This document shows, one piece after another, positions 16,628 to 25,541 of a stretch of 64,000 nt of DNA. Position 1 is the first letter of the stretch. Each line of letters starts with the position of its first letter. Origin of the DNA: Treponema sp. (GTDB lineage: Bacteria > Spirochaetota > Spirochaetia > Treponematales > Treponemataceae); the NCBI GenBank assembly GCA_017449285.1, contig JAFSJX010000003.1:103070-167069 (forward strand), written 5' to 3'. The notes beneath the pieces were generated by a model, which saw nothing but the letters and a program-made list of their open reading frames with translations, had not been told where the DNA came from and made no database searches. The translations under genes and the position numbers were made by a program.

Positions 16628-16700
16628 GCTGCCTTAGCTCAGCTGGTAGAGCACGTGATTTGTAATCTCGGGGTCGTGGGTCCAAATCCTACAGGCAGCT
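16628..16700 (+). tRNA. tRNA-Thr (anticodon TGT)
   Basis: A 73-base cloverleaf folds by eye: acceptor GCTGCCT/AGGCAGC, D-arm GCTC/GAGC, anticodon loop TTTGTAA with anticodon TGT at 16660-16662, variable GGGTC, T-stem GTGGG/CCTAC. No CCA is encoded. Two oddities: the anticodon stem CGTGA/TCTCG has a central T-T mismatch (29-41), and the T-loop reads TCCAAAT, so the nearly invariant T55 (pseudouridine 55) is C. Tertiary pairing of G18 with position 55 would be weakened. It could still be functional; no other Thr tRNA is in the window. Confidence 0.9.
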
Positions 16701-16706
16701 TAAAAC

Positions 16707-16788
16707 GGGGAGTTTCCCGAGTGGTCAAAGGGGACAGACTGTAAATCTGCTGGCTCCGCCTTCGTAGGTTCGAATCCTACACTCCCCA
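16707..16788 (+). tRNA. tRNA-Tyr (anticodon GTA)
   Basis: An 82-base class II tRNA with a long variable arm. Acceptor GGGGAGT/ACTCCCC, anticodon loop CTGTAAA with anticodon GTA at 16741-16743, variable arm containing TGGCTCCGCCTTC, and a perfect T-arm GTAGG-TTCGAAT-CCTAC. The outermost anticodon-stem pair is A-C. It lies six bases after tRNA-Thr and shares its promoter and terminator. Confidence 0.95.
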
Positions 16789-16790
16789 AA

Positions 16791-16823
16791 AGGGTCTTGA
16801 GTTTATCTTGAGACCCTTTTTTT
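16791..16823 (+). terminator. Rho-independent terminator of the tRNA operon
   Basis: AGGGTCTTGAG-TTTAT-CTTGAGACCCT forms an 11-base stem with two G-T pairs, followed by a run of T. It begins two bases after the end of tRNA-Tyr. Confidence 0.9.
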
Positions 16824-16900
16824 ATCCTCAGCACCGATGGCAGTTCTGAAAATTCCGCAAGCGGGAACTTCAAACTAGCAGCCTGTTTTTGTGAGGCGAT

Positions 16901-17356
16901 ATGACTTTCTACGATAACGGTCTTCATTTTTCTTGTCAGCGATGCTCCAATTGCTGCCGAATTGATCCAGGCTATGTTTATCTTTCCCGCGCAGATTTGA
17001 CAAATCTTTGTCAAAGGTTTAAAATGTCCGTAAAAGAATTTGTGCATGTCTACTGTCGGTGGGTGCATTATTATGACGATACCGATGTTCTTTGCCTGAA
17101 AGAAAGGACAAATTACGATTGCATTCTCTGGGACAACGGCTGCACTGCATACGAAGCCCGTCCTGTGCAATGCTCCACTTTTCCGTTCTGGACATGGATT
17201 CTGGAGAGCGGGAAGCAGTGGAAAGAATGCTCGCAGGACTGTCCGGGAATCAACACAGGTCGTCTGTGGTCTAAAGAAGAAATTGAAGCGCAGCGCAAAA
17301 GATATGAGCAAAATCTGCCGATACATAAGAGTGAACTTATGATGGAGTTGCAGTAG
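16901..17356 (+). CDS. YkgJ-family cysteine-cluster protein
   Basis: 151-residue cytoplasmic protein of the YkgJ (CxxCxxCC) family, thought to bind zinc or an Fe-S cluster through conserved cysteines; its biochemical role is unsettled. The ligands are visible as FSCQRCSNCCR near the N terminus, then CLKERTNYDCILWDNGCTAYEARPVQC and a C-terminal CSQDCPG. It is the first gene of a strongly overlapped run: its TAG shares a base with the GTG start of the MBL-fold gene. The stretch between the tRNA terminator and this gene (16824-16900) shows no clear promoter, and the ATG has a GAGGCG ribosome site. Confidence 0.85.
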   Translation: MTFYDNGLHFSCQRCSNCCRIDPGYVYLSRADLTNLCQRFKMSVKEFVHVYCRWVHYYDDTDVLCLKERTNYDCILWDNGCTAYEARPVQCSTFPFWTWILESGKQWKECSQDCPGINTGRLWSKEEIEAQRKRYEQNLPIHKSELMMELQ

Positions 17357-18294
17357 TGAACATTCATTTTTGGGGTGTCAGGGGGTCTTTGCCGGCTCCC
17401 CTTACTCCGCAGCAGATACGAGCAAAAATCTCAGCAGCAATTCAGCGCGTTCAGCCGAAAGACATTGCGACAGAAGATGCTCGTGAGCGTTTCATAGCAT
17501 CTCTGCCCTCATGGTTGTACGGAACGACGGGAGGAAACACTCCTTGTATAGAAGTGACATCCTCTGGCGGCACAAAAATCATTCTGGACGCAGGTACGGG
17601 AATCCGTATGCTCGGAAAATATGGTGAGCCGCCAAAGGATATGCGCTACAATATTTTGCTCTCCCATTTCCACTGGGATCATATTCAGGGACTGCCTTTT
17701 TTTGACCCGCTGTACAATGAAAAATCGGTCATCAATTTTTATTCCCCGTTTGACAATATGCAGTCATTGTTCCATGAACAGATGCGCGAGCCTTTCTACC
17801 CGGTCACAATGGAAACTTGCACTCAGCATCTTTCGTTCAATACGATTGAGCAGAAAAAAGACGTGATGATTGGTGACGTGCAGGTAAGGACGATTGAAAT
17901 GCCGCATCCAGGAAAATCCTTTGCCTATTCGCTAATTGAGGGCGACCGTAAATTCGTTTATGCAACAGATATAGAATTGAACCATCCCGACTTTGAGCGT
18001 ACAAAAGAACACGATGCTTTTTTTATGAACGCAGACGCGTTGGTTATTGATTCGCAGTATACGGTCGAGGAGGCTTATGCGAAGCAGGGGTGGGGGCATT
18101 CTGCGTTCTGCTATGCGATTGACTTTGCGGTAGCATGGAAAGTCAAAAAGCTGTATCTTTTCCATCATGACCCTATGTATGATGATAGGAAACTAAACTC
18201 AATTCTTCAGTCCGCTCTTTGGTATGCAGATTACAGCGCGAAAAATGCCGTGCAAATCGAGCTTGCTATGGAAGGAGTGGAATTTAAACTATGA
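17356..18294 (+). CDS. Metallo-beta-lactamase-fold hydrolase
   Basis: 312-residue MBL-fold enzyme with the metal motif HFHWDH (HxHxDH) in LSHFHWDHIQGLPFFDP, a second His in MPHPGKSFAYS and Asp in FVYATDIELNH. The N-terminal NIHFWGVRGSLPAP and the GGNTPCIEV segment place it near the RNase Z/cAMP-phosphodiesterase-like group of MBL proteins whose bacterial members are often beside cyclic-nucleotide or stress genes. The substrate cannot be told. The start is GTG 17356, overlapping the preceding stop by one base (TAGTG), and its end overlaps the next ATG by four. Confidence 0.87.
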   Translation: MNIHFWGVRGSLPAPLTPQQIRAKISAAIQRVQPKDIATEDARERFIASLPSWLYGTTGGNTPCIEVTSSGGTKIILDAGTGIRMLGKYGEPPKDMRYNILLSHFHWDHIQGLPFFDPLYNEKSVINFYSPFDNMQSLFHEQMREPFYPVTMETCTQHLSFNTIEQKKDVMIGDVQVRTIEMPHPGKSFAYSLIEGDRKFVYATDIELNHPDFERTKEHDAFFMNADALVIDSQYTVEEAYAKQGWGHSAFCYAIDFAVAWKVKKLYLFHHDPMYDDRKLNSILQSALWYADYSAKNAVQIELAMEGVEFKL

Positions 18295-18497
18295 ATTTTG
18301 ACTCCCTTCTTCTAAGTGACGTTGATGATTTGCAGTTGACCTATACGTTCTCCAAGCAGGAACTGCGGATTCTGGCACGTTTTATCCGACTTCATCAGGA
18401 ACAGATTCCCGAAGGTCTGGAAGATTTTGCGGGTGCGGTGGAAAAAGCGATGTATGATTCCATGTCAATTGATGAGGCGGAAGTATTTTATTCATGA
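18291..18497 (+). CDS. Small acidic protein of unknown function
   Basis: 68 residues, strongly acidic, with a predicted helical layout (SKQELRILARFIRLHQEQIP, then LEDFAGAVEKAMYDSM). It overlaps both neighbours by four bases (ATGA at each end), which makes it very likely a real translated gene despite its size. I know no function; its position between an MBL hydrolase and mltG suggests co-regulation only. Confidence 0.75.
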   Translation: MNFDSLLLSDVDDLQLTYTFSKQELRILARFIRLHQEQIPEGLEDFAGAVEKAMYDSMSIDEAEVFYS

Positions 18498-19585
18498 AAA
18501 AAAAATCATCGGTCAAAACAGGTCTGATTCTCTTGTGCGCTGTTTCCGTGCTGCTCGCGCTTTGTGCCGCAGTTTTTGCGGCGGGATTGCATCTGCTTTC
18601 TCCTGCGACTGATGCAGGTGAGGAGCGGGTTTCCCGCATTGAGATTCCTTCGGGAACTGGAGTGCGCGCCGTTGCGTCCATGCTTGCGCAGAAACAACTT
18701 ATCCGCTCCGAAAAAATGTTCTACATTGCGGCGCGGTATCCCGTAATTGTCCGCAGGAATCATCCATTCATGCTGAAGTCAGGTGTCTATCCTGTTTCCA
18801 GCGCGATGAGCGTCCACGAGATTCTTGACTTGCTTGAATCTGGCAAACAGGAGTACATCAAGACGGTCATTCCGGAAGGGCTTACGCTAAGCAAAATTGC
18901 CGCTGAACTGGAAGAAAACGGCGTATGCGGTGCGGACGAATTCAAATCGGCAGCCCGTTCCCCGGCACTGCTTTCCGAATACAAGATTCCTGCGGAGAAT
19001 TTTGAGGGGTATCTTTTTCCCGACACCTATTTTTTTACGCCGATGATGCGTGCTGAGGATGTGCTACGTATGATGGCAGACACGTTCTTTAAGCGTATAC
19101 AAACACTGGAAATCGCCCCGTCAAAAGGCGGCGGGAATGTTTCACCAGAGCAACTGCATCAGATTGTCATTCTTGCGTCGATTGTTGAGCGAGAATATCG
19201 GATAGATAGCGAAGCACCTCTGATTGCGAGCGTGTTTACCAACAGAATCAAAGTGAACAGCGGTCTGTATTCGTGTGCGACGATTGAATACATCATCACA
19301 GAAATCATGGGAAAGCCTCATCCCGATGTAATTACTTACGATGACCTTAAAATTGACAATCCCTACAACACCTACAAATGGGCGGGGCTGACACCCGGAC
19401 CGATTTCAAATCCTGGCATGGTCGCGCTACAGGCCGCCGCAAATCCACCCGCAACGGACTATTTCTATTTTACGCTCACCGATTCGGCTGCTGGAAGTCA
19501 CACGTTTACTGAATCGCTCAGTTCTCATGCCCAGGCGGGCGCACAGTTCAAATTCAGGACAAAAAAGGCGGCGGCATCAAAGTAA
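18494..19585 (+). CDS. mltG: Endolytic murein transglycosylase
   Basis: Inner-membrane lytic transglycosylase that cleaves nascent glycan strands and is believed to set their length. A short cytoplasmic basic N terminus (MKKKSSVKTG) is followed by one membrane segment at about residues 11-33, a LysM-like region (IPSGTGVRAVASMLAQKQLI) and the YceG catalytic domain, with catalytic Glu in ILASIVEREYR and the family's YSCATIEYIITE and YNTYKWAGLTPGPISNPG motifs. 363 residues is normal. It starts on an ATGA overlap and dnaG begins one base after its stop, so wall remodelling, primase and sigma factor share a transcript. Confidence 0.93.
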   Translation: MKKKSSVKTGLILLCAVSVLLALCAAVFAAGLHLLSPATDAGEERVSRIEIPSGTGVRAVASMLAQKQLIRSEKMFYIAARYPVIVRRNHPFMLKSGVYPVSSAMSVHEILDLLESGKQEYIKTVIPEGLTLSKIAAELEENGVCGADEFKSAARSPALLSEYKIPAENFEGYLFPDTYFFTPMMRAEDVLRMMADTFFKRIQTLEIAPSKGGGNVSPEQLHQIVILASIVEREYRIDSEAPLIASVFTNRIKVNSGLYSCATIEYIITEIMGKPHPDVITYDDLKIDNPYNTYKWAGLTPGPISNPGMVALQAAANPPATDYFYFTLTDSAAGSHTFTESLSSHAQAGAQFKFRTKKAAASK

Positions 19586-19586
19586 G

Positions 19587-21371
19587 ATGGCAGGATTCAT
19601 TCAGAAAGAAACAATAGATGCTGTGACCCGTACCGCCGACATCGTGTCAATTGTAGGTGAGTATGTACCGCTTACCCGAAAAGGTTCATCGTGGTGGGGG
19701 TGCTGTCCGTTCCACAAAGAAAAAACGCCTTCATTCAGCGTTACCCCCGACAAAAATATGTTCTACTGTTTCGGCTGTCACAAGGGCGGTGACGTAATAA
19801 AATTTGTCATGGAAATGGAAAAACAGTCCTATCCCGAAGCGATTACGGCACTGGCAAAAAAAGCGGGAATTGAGATTAAATATGAAGAAGGCTACAATCC
19901 TGATGCGGCGAAAAAAGATACGACCAAAGATGAACTTATCCAATTGTATGACCGTGTGGCGACAATGTTCCATTATCTTCTGACCCAGACTGAGGGCGGA
20001 AAATTCGCTTTTGAATACACCACCAAGCGCGGACTTACGGCAGATACGATTGCGAAATTCAAACTGGGATATGCGCCCGCTGACCGCCGCTGGCTCAAAA
20101 ATTTTCTGCGCAAAAAGAATTTCAGCGATGATTTTCTGGCAAAGTCCGGGCTTTTCAGCAAAAACTATCCCGATGTCGCTTTTTTTTCAGACAGACTTAT
20201 GTTTCCTATTTTCAACCGACGAGGACAGTGTGTTGCGATGGGTGGTCGGCTTTTGCGCGGTGAAGGTCCGAAGTACCTGAATTCCGGCGACTTGATTCAG
20301 TATCAGAAAGGAGAGACGCTCTACGCATTCAATTTTGCAAAAAACGCCATCCGACAAGAAAAGAAAGTGATTTTCTGCGAGGGCTACATGGACTGCATTG
20401 CCTATCACCAATGCGGCATTGAGTATGCGGTCGCTCCGTTGGGAACGGCACTCACCGAAGAGCAGGTAAAACTGGTGCAGGGCTTTGTGGACACGGTGCT
20501 ACTTTCGTTCGACAGTGACGGGGCGGGGCAAACGGCGACGTGGAAAGCAATCCTTCTGTGCCGCAAACATGATTTAACGGTCAAAGTCATCAGGCTGAGA
20601 GGAGCAAAAGATCCTGCGGAAATTATGCTGAATTTCGGGAAAGAAACCTTGACGGCAGATGTAAATAACGCTATATTAGACAGTGATTATCTTTTGGATT
20701 CGCTGTCGCACTCATATCCGATTGACACACCGGAAGGGAAAACAAAAGCGTGCTTGGCATTCTTCCCGTATATTGATGCGCTCCAGACTGACATACAAAA
20801 GGAGTCATGCTTGGAACAATTGGGGCAGGTGTTCAATATCTCCCCAGAGGCGGTGCGCAGGGATTTTAATAATCGTGAGCGGGTACGCGAACGCTTGGAG
20901 CAACGGCAGACAGATGCGGGGCAAATCAAACAGCAGGACATAAAATTAGATGCCGAGATACGTGCGGTCCTTGCAATTATTACCGATACAAATCAGTTTG
21001 AGCTGATGCGCCGGGAACTCACCGAAAGCGATTTTGAAAATCCTGTGGCAAAAAAAATATTTATTATTTTGGAAGAGTGTTATAGAGAAAGTGACTTATC
21101 TTTCAGCACGATTCTTGCCCGCTGCGAGGAAGAGAATCTTCAGCAGATGATAACCAGTGCGGTAGCTTCTGGTGAATTCTCACAGCATACGGAGCAGATG
21201 GTAACAGACAGCATCGCGCTGATAAAAAAGAATAGTCTTGAAAAACAGCGGAATTCACTTCTAAACAGAATTCGGCTGCTCAATCCTTCTACGCAAGAAG
21301 ATAAGGCAATGCTCGATGAACTAATCGCCCAAAAAATGGATATTGACAACAGACTAAGTAAAAAGGAATAA
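19587..21371 (+). CDS. dnaG: DNA primase
   Basis: Makes the RNA primers for replication. The CHC2 zinc finger is C40, H43, C61, C64 (CPFHKEKTPSF...YCFGCHKGGD). The RNAP-basic region is LKFHLGYAP-like (FKLGYAPADRRW), the TOPRIM domain has EGYMDCIAYHQ and SFDSDGAGQTA, and a C-terminal helicase-binding region closes the 594-residue protein. The start is ATG 19587, just after the mltG stop; the open frame upstream overlaps mltG and would add 20 unlikely residues. rpoD follows after three bases. The usual rpsU of the macromolecular-synthesis operon is absent and mltG takes the upstream place. Confidence 0.96.
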   Translation: MAGFIQKETIDAVTRTADIVSIVGEYVPLTRKGSSWWGCCPFHKEKTPSFSVTPDKNMFYCFGCHKGGDVIKFVMEMEKQSYPEAITALAKKAGIEIKYEEGYNPDAAKKDTTKDELIQLYDRVATMFHYLLTQTEGGKFAFEYTTKRGLTADTIAKFKLGYAPADRRWLKNFLRKKNFSDDFLAKSGLFSKNYPDVAFFSDRLMFPIFNRRGQCVAMGGRLLRGEGPKYLNSGDLIQYQKGETLYAFNFAKNAIRQEKKVIFCEGYMDCIAYHQCGIEYAVAPLGTALTEEQVKLVQGFVDTVLLSFDSDGAGQTATWKAILLCRKHDLTVKVIRLRGAKDPAEIMLNFGKETLTADVNNAILDSDYLLDSLSHSYPIDTPEGKTKACLAFFPYIDALQTDIQKESCLEQLGQVFNISPEAVRRDFNNRERVRERLEQRQTDAGQIKQQDIKLDAEIRAVLAIITDTNQFELMRRELTESDFENPVAKKIFIILEECYRESDLSFSTILARCEEENLQQMITSAVASGEFSQHTEQMVTDSIALIKKNSLEKQRNSLLNRIRLLNPSTQEDKAMLDELIAQKMDIDNRLSKKE

Positions 21372-21374
21372 AAC

Positions 21375-23150
21375 ATGGATCAAGAGTTGGAGCCCTCAGT
21401 AGCAAAACTTTTGGATTACGCAAAAGACAAGCAGATTATTTCATGGGAAGAAATCACCGAACATCTTGGACAAGATTTCGTCAATTCTCAAAAAATGGAA
21501 GACGTTCTGCAACTGCTGACTCAAAACAACATTCAGGTCATGGAAGAAGATGCCGATTTGGATGATGAGACGGACGATGAGGACGAATTGGAGGACGATG
21601 AGGATGCGGAGGTCGCCGAAGAAGAGGAAAAAAGCGACAAAACACATCTTCTGAACACCGACAAAGAATCAAATGTAGACGACCCCATCCGCCTGTATCT
21701 GCGCGAAATCGGAAAGGAAAAACTTCTGACTGCCGAACAGGAAGTGACGCTCTCCAAGGAAATGGAAGACGGCGAGAATATCATTAAGAACGTAATTAAG
21801 CAGTCGGGCATGATGATTCCTGAATTCTTCGGCGTAGCACAAAAAGCATTTAAGCGCATTGATATGCATGAGCCGGGAAAACCGCGAAAAGAACTGAACG
21901 AAGAAATGGCAGAAAAACGCCGTCTTAAAAGTTGCTATTCAGAATATCTCAAGCCAGTCTTGCAGGAAATGAAGCAGTACATGGATCTTAAAAAACAACT
22001 CTACGACAGCATTCAGAGTCAGGAAATTTTTGAGAATCCCCAGTTGCTTGCCCTGCGCGCAAAAATTCTTCCTGAACTTCGTAAGACAGACATTCAGTCA
22101 GAAGAAATTGAATGTTTCAGCGCAAAATTTGTGGACGCAAAGCGAAAGATTGACGAATATCATCACAAACAGGAAAAGCGCATGAAGGAATTGCGGATTG
22201 CAAGTCCGGCTGAATTGCGCAGTCTTGGTCGTCGTCTTGCGCTTCATTCTGAGGCTGCAAAACTGGAGCAGGAACTGAACCTAAAGAGCGATGAAATCCG
22301 CGACATCTACACGCAGATTCAGAAGATTGACCGCAAGTTGCGCAAAATGGAATACGACTTCGAGAACAACGTTTCCGAAATTCTTGAGATGGAAGAGGAG
22401 ATTGCCCGCGGACGGCGTATGATGGAAAAGGCAAAAAATCGCCTTATCAATGCAAATCTTCGCCTTGTCGTGTCAATCGCAAAAAAATATACCAACCGCG
22501 GTCTACAGTTTTTCGATTTGGTACAAGAAGGAAACATCGGTCTGATTAAGGCAGTAGAAAAATTTGAATATCGCAAGGGCTATAAATTCTCCACTTACGC
22601 TACATGGTGGATTCGGCAGGCGATTACACGCTCTATTTCCGATCAGGCGCGCACGATTCGTGTTCCCGTCCACATGATTGAGCAGATTAACAAAGTCGTT
22701 CGCGAAAGCCGCCAGTTGATGCAGAAACTTGGTCGCGAGCCGAACGATGAGGAAATCGCACAGCAGTTGGGCTGGCCAGTCAGCCGCGTAAAGCAGGTTA
22801 AGAATGTTGCGCGCGAGCCGATTTCGCTTGAAACGCCGATTGGAGAGGAAGAGGACAGTCAGTTGGGAGACTTCATCGAGGACAAAGAAGTGGAGAATCC
22901 CGCAAACCAGACTGCGTACACACTCTTACAGGAGCAGTTGCGGACGGTACTCAACACGCTTCCCCCGCGCGAGCAGGAAGTGCTTAAAATGCGCTTCGGT
23001 CTTGACGATGGCTACAGCCTTACGCTTGAAGAAGTGGGCTTATACTTCAACGTTACCCGCGAGCGTATCCGCCAGATTGAGGCAAAGGCATTGCGCCGCT
23101 TACGTCATCCGCGCCGTGCGAGCGGGCTTCGTGACTTCTTGGAGACATAA
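21375..23150 (+). CDS. rpoD: Primary (housekeeping) RNA polymerase sigma-70 factor
   Basis: Directs RNA polymerase to -35/-10 promoters. Region 1.1 ([19 protein letters not shown]) is followed by a very acidic linker at about residues 55-80, region 1.2 ([22 protein letters not shown]), a non-conserved region, region 2 ([33 protein letters not shown]), region 3 and region 4.2 with the helix-turn-helix [21 protein letters not shown]. 591 residues matches a group 1 factor. An AAGGAATAA ribosome site precedes the ATG, and a terminator follows directly. The TTGNNN/TATAAT-like boxes across the window fit its expected specificity. Confidence 0.97.
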   Translation: MDQELEPSVAKLLDYAKDKQIISWEEITEHLGQDFVNSQKMEDVLQLLTQNNIQVMEEDADLDDETDDEDELEDDEDAEVAEEEEKSDKTHLLNTDKESNVDDPIRLYLREIGKEKLLTAEQEVTLSKEMEDGENIIKNVIKQSGMMIPEFFGVAQKAFKRIDMHEPGKPRKELNEEMAEKRRLKSCYSEYLKPVLQEMKQYMDLKKQLYDSIQSQEIFENPQLLALRAKILPELRKTDIQSEEIECFSAKFVDAKRKIDEYHHKQEKRMKELRIASPAELRSLGRRLALHSEAAKLEQELNLKSDEIRDIYTQIQKIDRKLRKMEYDFENNVSEILEMEEEIARGRRMMEKAKNRLINANLRLVVSIAKKYTNRGLQFFDLVQEGNIGLIKAVEKFEYRKGYKFSTYATWWIRQAITRSISDQARTIRVPVHMIEQINKVVRESRQLMQKLGREPNDEEIAQQLGWPVSRVKQVKNVAREPISLETPIGEEEDSQLGDFIEDKEVENPANQTAYTLLQEQLRTVLNTLPPREQEVLKMRFGLDDGYSLTLEEVGLYFNVTRERIRQIEAKALRRLRHPRRASGLRDFLET

Positions 23151-23155
23151 GACAG

Positions 23156-23188
23156 GGGGCAGGAATCTTCGGATTTTCTGCCCTTTTT
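23156..23188 (+). terminator. Rho-independent terminator after rpoD
   Basis: GGGCAG...CTGCCC stem continued by AATC/GATT around a TTCG tetraloop, then a T-run. It closes the YkgJ-to-rpoD transcript six bases after the stop codon. Confidence 0.85.
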
Positions 23189-23202
23189 GCATAAACAAGA
23201 TA

Positions 23203-23231
23203 TAGACACATTGCCCTTTTTTTTGTAGAAT
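23203..23231 (+). promoter_or_regulatory. Promoter of the zinc-ribbon gene (and probably rnpB)
   Basis: TAGACA (23203-23208), 17-base spacer, TAGAAT (23226-23231). A leader of about 25 bases with an AGAGG ribosome site leads to ATG 23262. Confidence 0.55.
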
Positions 23232-23261
23232 AATATGATAAAACAACCAGAGGTTTTTTAA

Positions 23262-24131
23262 ATGGTAATGACAGAAGTTTTTGATAAACTGAAAGAATTG
23301 CAGGATGTCCTTGCAGAAAAATACACGCTGGAGCAAAAGATTGAAGAATCCCCTAAACGCTTGTCTTCACAGGATGAACTGCTCAGCCGCCTGAAAAAAG
23401 AATACATCGAAAGAAACGCAAAATATGAGGAAGCCCGTGCCGTTGTTGAGCATTTGAAGGCGGAACTTGCGCAGGCAGAATCCATTCGCGAAGCCGGTGA
23501 AAAAGGCATGGATAACATTACTTCTCACCGCGAGTACGAGGCTTTGGACAAGCAAATCAGTGAGGCAACCGAACGCGAGAACGCTATTCGCAAGGATTTG
23601 CAGAAAGAAGAAAAGAATCTTGCCGAACTGAACGAGAATCTTCGCACAGATGAGGAGATGATTAAATCTCAGGAAACCGAACTGAACGAAGGAAAGGCTT
23701 CTCTGGAAAAAGAAATTCAGGATTACCAGACACAGTTGGCAAATCTGAATCAGAAAGAGGCGGAAATTACACCTGGTATCGATCAGGAAATCGTGTACAA
23801 ATTCCAGCGTATCATCAAGCGCAACAGCGAGGGTATCGTTGCGGTTCAGAGCAGCGGAAAAAATGCGGTCTGCACAGGCTGCCACATGATTCTCCCGTCT
23901 CAGTTTGCGAACGAAGTGCATGACGGCGAAAAGATTTTGTTCTGCCCGTACTGCAGCCGAATCCTGTTCTACAAAGAGGCAGAGAAAGGTGAGGAAGAAA
24001 CATACTTCGCGGCAGAAGAAACGGGAAGCCTTGCTGATTACGATGAAGACTTTGACGATGAACTTGATGATGATTTGCTTGACGGCGAAGAGCGCGAGGA
24101 AGGCGACGAGGACACAACCGCAGAAATTTAA
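23262..24131 (+). CDS. Coiled-coil protein with C4 zinc ribbon (DUF164/CdsZ-like)
   Basis: 289-residue cytoplasmic protein. Residues about 5-170 form a long coiled coil (heptads rich in E, K, L; KYTLEQKIEESPKRL, RENAIRKDLQKEEKNLAEL). A zinc ribbon follows with CTGCHMILP and CPYCSRIL, then a 45-residue acidic tail (DYDEDFDDELDDDLLDGEE). This matches the zinc-ribbon family that includes chlamydial CT398/CdsZ, for which an ATPase-complex chaperone-like role has been proposed. A GG-SHREYEAL-type hairpin turn (NITSHREYEALDKQI) divides the coil, typical of the family. rnpB begins 14 bases after the stop with no separate promoter visible. Confidence 0.8.
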   Translation: MVMTEVFDKLKELQDVLAEKYTLEQKIEESPKRLSSQDELLSRLKKEYIERNAKYEEARAVVEHLKAELAQAESIREAGEKGMDNITSHREYEALDKQISEATERENAIRKDLQKEEKNLAELNENLRTDEEMIKSQETELNEGKASLEKEIQDYQTQLANLNQKEAEITPGIDQEIVYKFQRIIKRNSEGIVAVQSSGKNAVCTGCHMILPSQFANEVHDGEKILFCPYCSRILFYKEAEKGEEETYFAAEETGSLADYDEDFDDELDDDLLDGEEREEGDEDTTAEI

Positions 24132-24144
24132 GTGCGTAAACATT

Positions 24145-24550
24145 CAGAAAAGATATAACCGCGCGTTGTACTGCTGATGATAGCGGCACGGCGTGAGGAA
24201 AGTCCGGGCTCCACCGGAAAAGATGCCGGATAATGACCGGGCGGAACAAGGTAGCTGCATACAAGGTGCATAGCCCTTAGTCCGACAGACAGTGCCACAG
24301 AAACAAAACCGCCTGAAAGGGTAAGGGTGCAAAGGCGGGGTAAGAGCCCACCGCATATCTGGCAACAGGTATGGCAAGGTAAACCTCATCTGGAGCAAGG
24401 TCAAGCAGCAGTAACGTGTTCCGGGCGGATTACTGCGGGTAGGCTGCTGAAGTCATCTGGCAACAGGTGATTCGGATAGATGGTTAGCAGAGTTGTCGCG
24501 TCTTACGCCGCGCCAACTCCTGGACAGAACCCGGCTTATTGTCTTTTCTG
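24145..24550 (+). ncRNA. rnpB: RNase P RNA, bacterial type A
   Basis: The catalytic RNA that removes 5' leaders from pre-tRNAs. Universal conserved regions are clear: GAGGAAAGTCCGGGCT at 24195-24210, GGGTAAGAGCCCACCG-like and GGCAAGGTAAACC in the middle, and ACAGAACCCGGCTTA at 24524-24538. The P1 helix pairs CAGAAAAGATA (24145-24155) with TGTCTTTTCTG (24540-24550), which fixes both ends. P1 is followed by eight T, so the helix may also serve as the terminator. No promoter is seen in the 14 bases after the zinc-ribbon gene, so it is probably processed from that transcript or has a promoter inside the coding region. Confidence 0.95.
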
Positions 24551-24569
24551 ATTTTTTTTGAGTGGGATT

Positions 24570-25532
24570 ATGGTGGGGGCAAAAAATAGTTCTGACAGCT
24601 CAGTTACGAAACGCAAGAGCAAGTTGTTTAAGCATCTTGTCATTGCTTTTTGTGTCATTGTCGCCCTTGCCATTGCATTCTTTTTTGTTCATCGTGCAAT
24701 ATATACGAAAGTACACAGCGATTCTTCAATTGTAGCCCTCTATGAAAAATGGGAGCAATACGATTACCAGTCGGTCTACGACATCAGTGCGGCTCTGCTC
24801 GCAAGAAAGCCGTTTAACAATGCCGCGCTTATGCTTCATGGTTATGCGGCATTCTTTCTGGCTCTTGCGGAAAACGATACGTCTGCATCACAAACTTTTT
24901 TAGACGAATCTATCAACAGTATCAGGGTCGCGCTGCAAGAAGCAAAAGAAAAGACAATGCCTCAGTTGGAATATATGCTGGGAAAGGCATATTTCTATAA
25001 AAACACATTCTCCTCTTACTACTATTATGCGGACTTGGCGGTGCAATATCTTCAGCGGGCATTGAAAGGCGGTTACAAGGCAGATGATATTCCTGAATTT
25101 TTGGGGCTAAGTTATGCCGCGCTTGATATGACTATGGAAAGTATATCGGCGTTTACGGAGGCATTGCTGGTCAGAGAATCTGATGTGTTGTTGCTTTCGA
25201 TTGCCGAGCAGTATTACAAGGCGGGACAGACCACTGCGGCGGAGCAATATTTGTTTCGTATCTCACAGGACTGTAAGGATGAGAAGATTCTGCTGAGAAG
25301 TCATTTGCTTTTAGGACAAATTTATATTGAGCAGAAAAAATTTGTGGACGCAGAAAAAGAATTCCAAACAATTTTGGAAAAAAATGAAAATTCTGCTGAC
25401 GCATACTATGAACTTGGTGTAATATATGAGAATCAGGGTGATATGATAAAGGCGCGTTCGCAGTGGCGGAAGGCGTTGAGGCTGCAGCCAAATCATCCGG
25501 GAGCACTCAAAAAAATGGCGGATTTCAAATAG
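24570..25532 (+). CDS. Membrane-anchored TPR-repeat protein
   Basis: About 320 residues. One N-terminal membrane segment at about residues 18-42 (LVIAFCVIVALAIAFFFVH) anchors a mostly helical domain with tetratricopeptide repeats; the clearest are in the last 90 residues (ADAYYELGVIYENQGDMIKA and RSQWRKALRLQPNHPGALKK). TPR proteins act as scaffolds. It is ten bases upstream of mreB on the same strand, so a role in elongasome assembly is a reasonable inference but not shown. The start is ATG 24570 rather than a TTG at 24558 that abuts the rnpB terminator; the ribosome site is weak. Confidence 0.75.
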   Translation: MVGAKNSSDSSVTKRKSKLFKHLVIAFCVIVALAIAFFFVHRAIYTKVHSDSSIVALYEKWEQYDYQSVYDISAALLARKPFNNAALMLHGYAAFFLALAENDTSASQTFLDESINSIRVALQEAKEKTMPQLEYMLGKAYFYKNTFSSYYYYADLAVQYLQRALKGGYKADDIPEFLGLSYAALDMTMESISAFTEALLVRESDVLLLSIAEQYYKAGQTTAAEQYLFRISQDCKDEKILLRSHLLLGQIYIEQKKFVDAEKEFQTILEKNENSADAYYELGVIYENQGDMIKARSQWRKALRLQPNHPGALKKMADFK

Positions 25533-25541
25533 GGGGATAGC

